From assembly GCA_004322005.1 (NCBI GenBank), contig SCRF01000007.1:1-40809 (forward strand): 40,809 nucleotides of DNA. The letters are read 5' to 3'. A program made the position numbers and the translations under genes. Position 1 is the stretch's first letter. Each line of letters starts with the position of its first letter. The DNA comes from Rhodanobacter sp. (GTDB lineage Bacteria; Pseudomonadota; Gammaproteobacteria; Xanthomonadales; Rhodanobacteraceae). Below the pieces are notes generated by a model. The model made no database searches, was not told the origin of the DNA, and was given only the letters and a program-made list of their open reading frames with translations. Shown here piece by piece: positions 39,733 to 40,809 of the stretch.

Positions 39733-40650
39733 ATGAGCACAGACAACGCGCCGACATATTCGCATCTGGACGAACTGGAGGCGGAAAGCATCCACATCTT
39801 CCGTGAGGTGGCGGCCAGCTTCCGCCATCCGGTGATGCTGTATTCGATCGGCAAGGATTCCTCGGTGCTGCTGCACCTGCTGCGCAAGGCGTTCCACCCG
39901 GCCAAGCCGCCGATGCCGCTGCTGCACGTGGACACCACCTGGAAGTTCCGCGAGATGATCGCGTTCCGCGACCAGGTGGCGGCGGCCGGCGACGTGCAGG
40001 TGCTGGTGCACATCAATGAGGAGGGCGTACGCCAGGGCATCTCGCCGCTCGTCCATGGCGCCACTATGCATACCGACGTGATGAAGACGCAGGCGCTGAA
40101 GCAGGCGCTGGACCGGCACGGCTTCGATGCGGCGATCGGCGGCGCGCGCCGCGACGAGGAGAAGTCGCGCGCGAAGGAGCGCGTGTTCTCGTTCCGCAAC
40201 GGCCAGCACCGCTGGGACCCGAAGCGCCAGCGTCCGGAGTTCTGGCACACCTACAACACACAGATCCGCCAGGGCGAGAGCGTGCGGGTGTTTCCGCTGT
40301 CCAACTGGACCGAGATGGACGTGTGGCTGTACATCCGCCGCGAGGGCATCCCGGTGGTGCCGCTGTACTTCGCCGCGCCACGCCCGGTGGTGGCGCGCGA
40401 CGGCGCGCTGATCATGGTGGACGACGAGCGCTTCACCCTGCGCGAGGGCGAGGCGATGGAAACGCGCCTGGTGCGCTTCCGCACGCTGGGCTGCTACCCG
40501 CTCACCGGCGCGGTGGAATCGTCCGCCGACACGCTGGACAAGATCATCGCCGAGATGGCCGACTCGCGCAGCTCCGAGCGGCAGGGCCGGGTGATCGACC
40601 ACGACCCCGGCGCCTCGATGGAGCGCAAGAAGCAGGAGGGCTACTTCTGA
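39733..40650 (+). CDS. cysD: CysD, sulfate adenylyltransferase subunit 2
   Basis: CysD is the ATP-pyrophosphatase-fold subunit that makes adenosine phosphosulfate with CysN, the first step of sulfate assimilation. The 305-residue protein has [17 protein letters not shown], the PP-loop [51 protein letters not shown] and [11 protein letters not shown] near the end. I start at the ATG before [15 protein letters not shown], the usual family length; an in-frame ATG 17 codons earlier would add an Arg-rich stretch. The stop overlaps the cysN start by one base. Its PAPS branch would also feed the sulfotransferase in the island. Confidence 0.96.
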   Translation: MSTDNAPTYSHLDELEAESIHIFREVAASFRHPVMLYSIGKDSSVLLHLLRKAFHPAKPPMPLLHVDTTWKFREMIAFRDQVAAAGDVQVLVHINEEGVRQGISPLVHGATMHTDVMKTQALKQALDRHGFDAAIGGARRDEEKSRAKERVFSFRNGQHRWDPKRQRPEFWHTYNTQIRQGESVRVFPLSNWTEMDVWLYIRREGIPVVPLYFAAPRPVVARDGALIMVDDERFTLREGEAMETRLVRFRTLGCYPLTGAVESSADTLDKIIAEMADSRSSERQGRVIDHDPGASMERKKQEGYF

Positions 40651-40809
40651 TGGCCGCCACCACCGCCACCGACGCGGGCCGCGGCCTGTTGCGCTTCATC
40701 ACCTGCGGCAGCGTGGACGACGGCAAGAGCACCCTGCTCGGCCGCCTGCTGTACGACGCCGGCACGGTGCCGGAGGACCAGCTCGCCGCGCTGGCGCGCG
40801 ACAGCCGCC
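40650..40809 (+). CDS. cysN: CysN or CysNC, sulfate adenylyltransferase GTPase subunit (5' part)
   Basis: The frame starts at the ATG overlapping the cysD stop (TGATG) and runs off the end of the window after 53 codons. [21 protein letters not shown], the GTPase P-loop of CysN, starts near residue 14. Whether the kinase CysC is fused at the C terminus, common in this order, cannot be seen. Confidence 0.93.
   Translation, partial: MAATTATDAGRGLLRFITCGSVDDGKSTLLGRLLYDAGTVPEDQLAALARDSR

Overview
The window looks like a high-GC gammaproteobacterial chromosome, most likely Lysobacterales (Xanthomonadales), perhaps a Rhodanobacteraceae genus such as Rhodanobacter or Dyella. The reasons are the gene order (rmlBACD followed by manC/xanB, and an O-antigen island between metB and etfBA, the classic hypervariable LPS locus of Xanthomonas) and the many REP-type palindromes. 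The genus is inference; no rRNA is present.

Layout. (1) 1-948: 3' half of glmS. (2) 1038-6317, minus strand: rfbB-rfbA-rfbC-rfbD and manC, giving dTDP-L-rhamnose and GDP-mannose. A displaced copy of the rfbD 3' end and a REP pair lie between rfbD and manC. (3) 6590-7756: metB-like gene, the left border of the island. (4) 7871-19954, plus strand: wzm, wzt, a 1367-residue methyltransferase/coiled-coil/double-glycosyltransferase protein, a sugar-nucleotide SDR, the four GDP-D-glycero-D-manno-heptose genes (hddA, gmhA, hddC, gmhB) and a GT-C-like membrane protein, mostly with overlapping start and stop codons. (5) 20044-24984, minus strand: fdtB, gtrB-like, wxcM-like fusion, GNAT acyltransferase, MaoC-like hydratase and gtrA-like, an apparent dTDP-3-(acylamino)-3,6-dideoxyhexose and side-branch operon. 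(6) 25127-28250: a lipoprotein, an odd methyltransferase and a sulfotransferase. (7) 28407-30211: etfBA, the right border. (8) 30329-34647: two large polysaccharide proteins. (9) 34666-36146: a scarred region with a RelBE-type module, REP blocks and two extra copies of the ETF-QO 3' end. (10) 36147-37754 ETF-QO, 37923-39320 amidase, 39733 onward cysD and cysN.

How it fits together. The genes describe an ABC-transporter-dependent O antigen: a probable rhamnose-rich chain made by the fused glycosyltransferases, ended by the methyltransferase, exported by Wzm/Wzt, and decorated in the periplasm with an acylated 3-amino sugar carried on undecaprenyl phosphate (GtrB makes it, GtrA flips it, the GT-C protein transfers it). 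GDP-heptose and perhaps sulfate are further building blocks.

The most novel points are: a chain-terminator fused through a coiled coil of 28-residue repeats to the chain-building enzymes, with an in-frame 261-bp tandem duplication (a candidate one-polypeptide molecular ruler); a hydratase and two acyltransferases in the amino-sugar operon, suggesting a non-acetyl N-acyl group; and repeated displaced gene tails, one of which lost its stop codon and now forms the N terminus of a glycosyltransferase.
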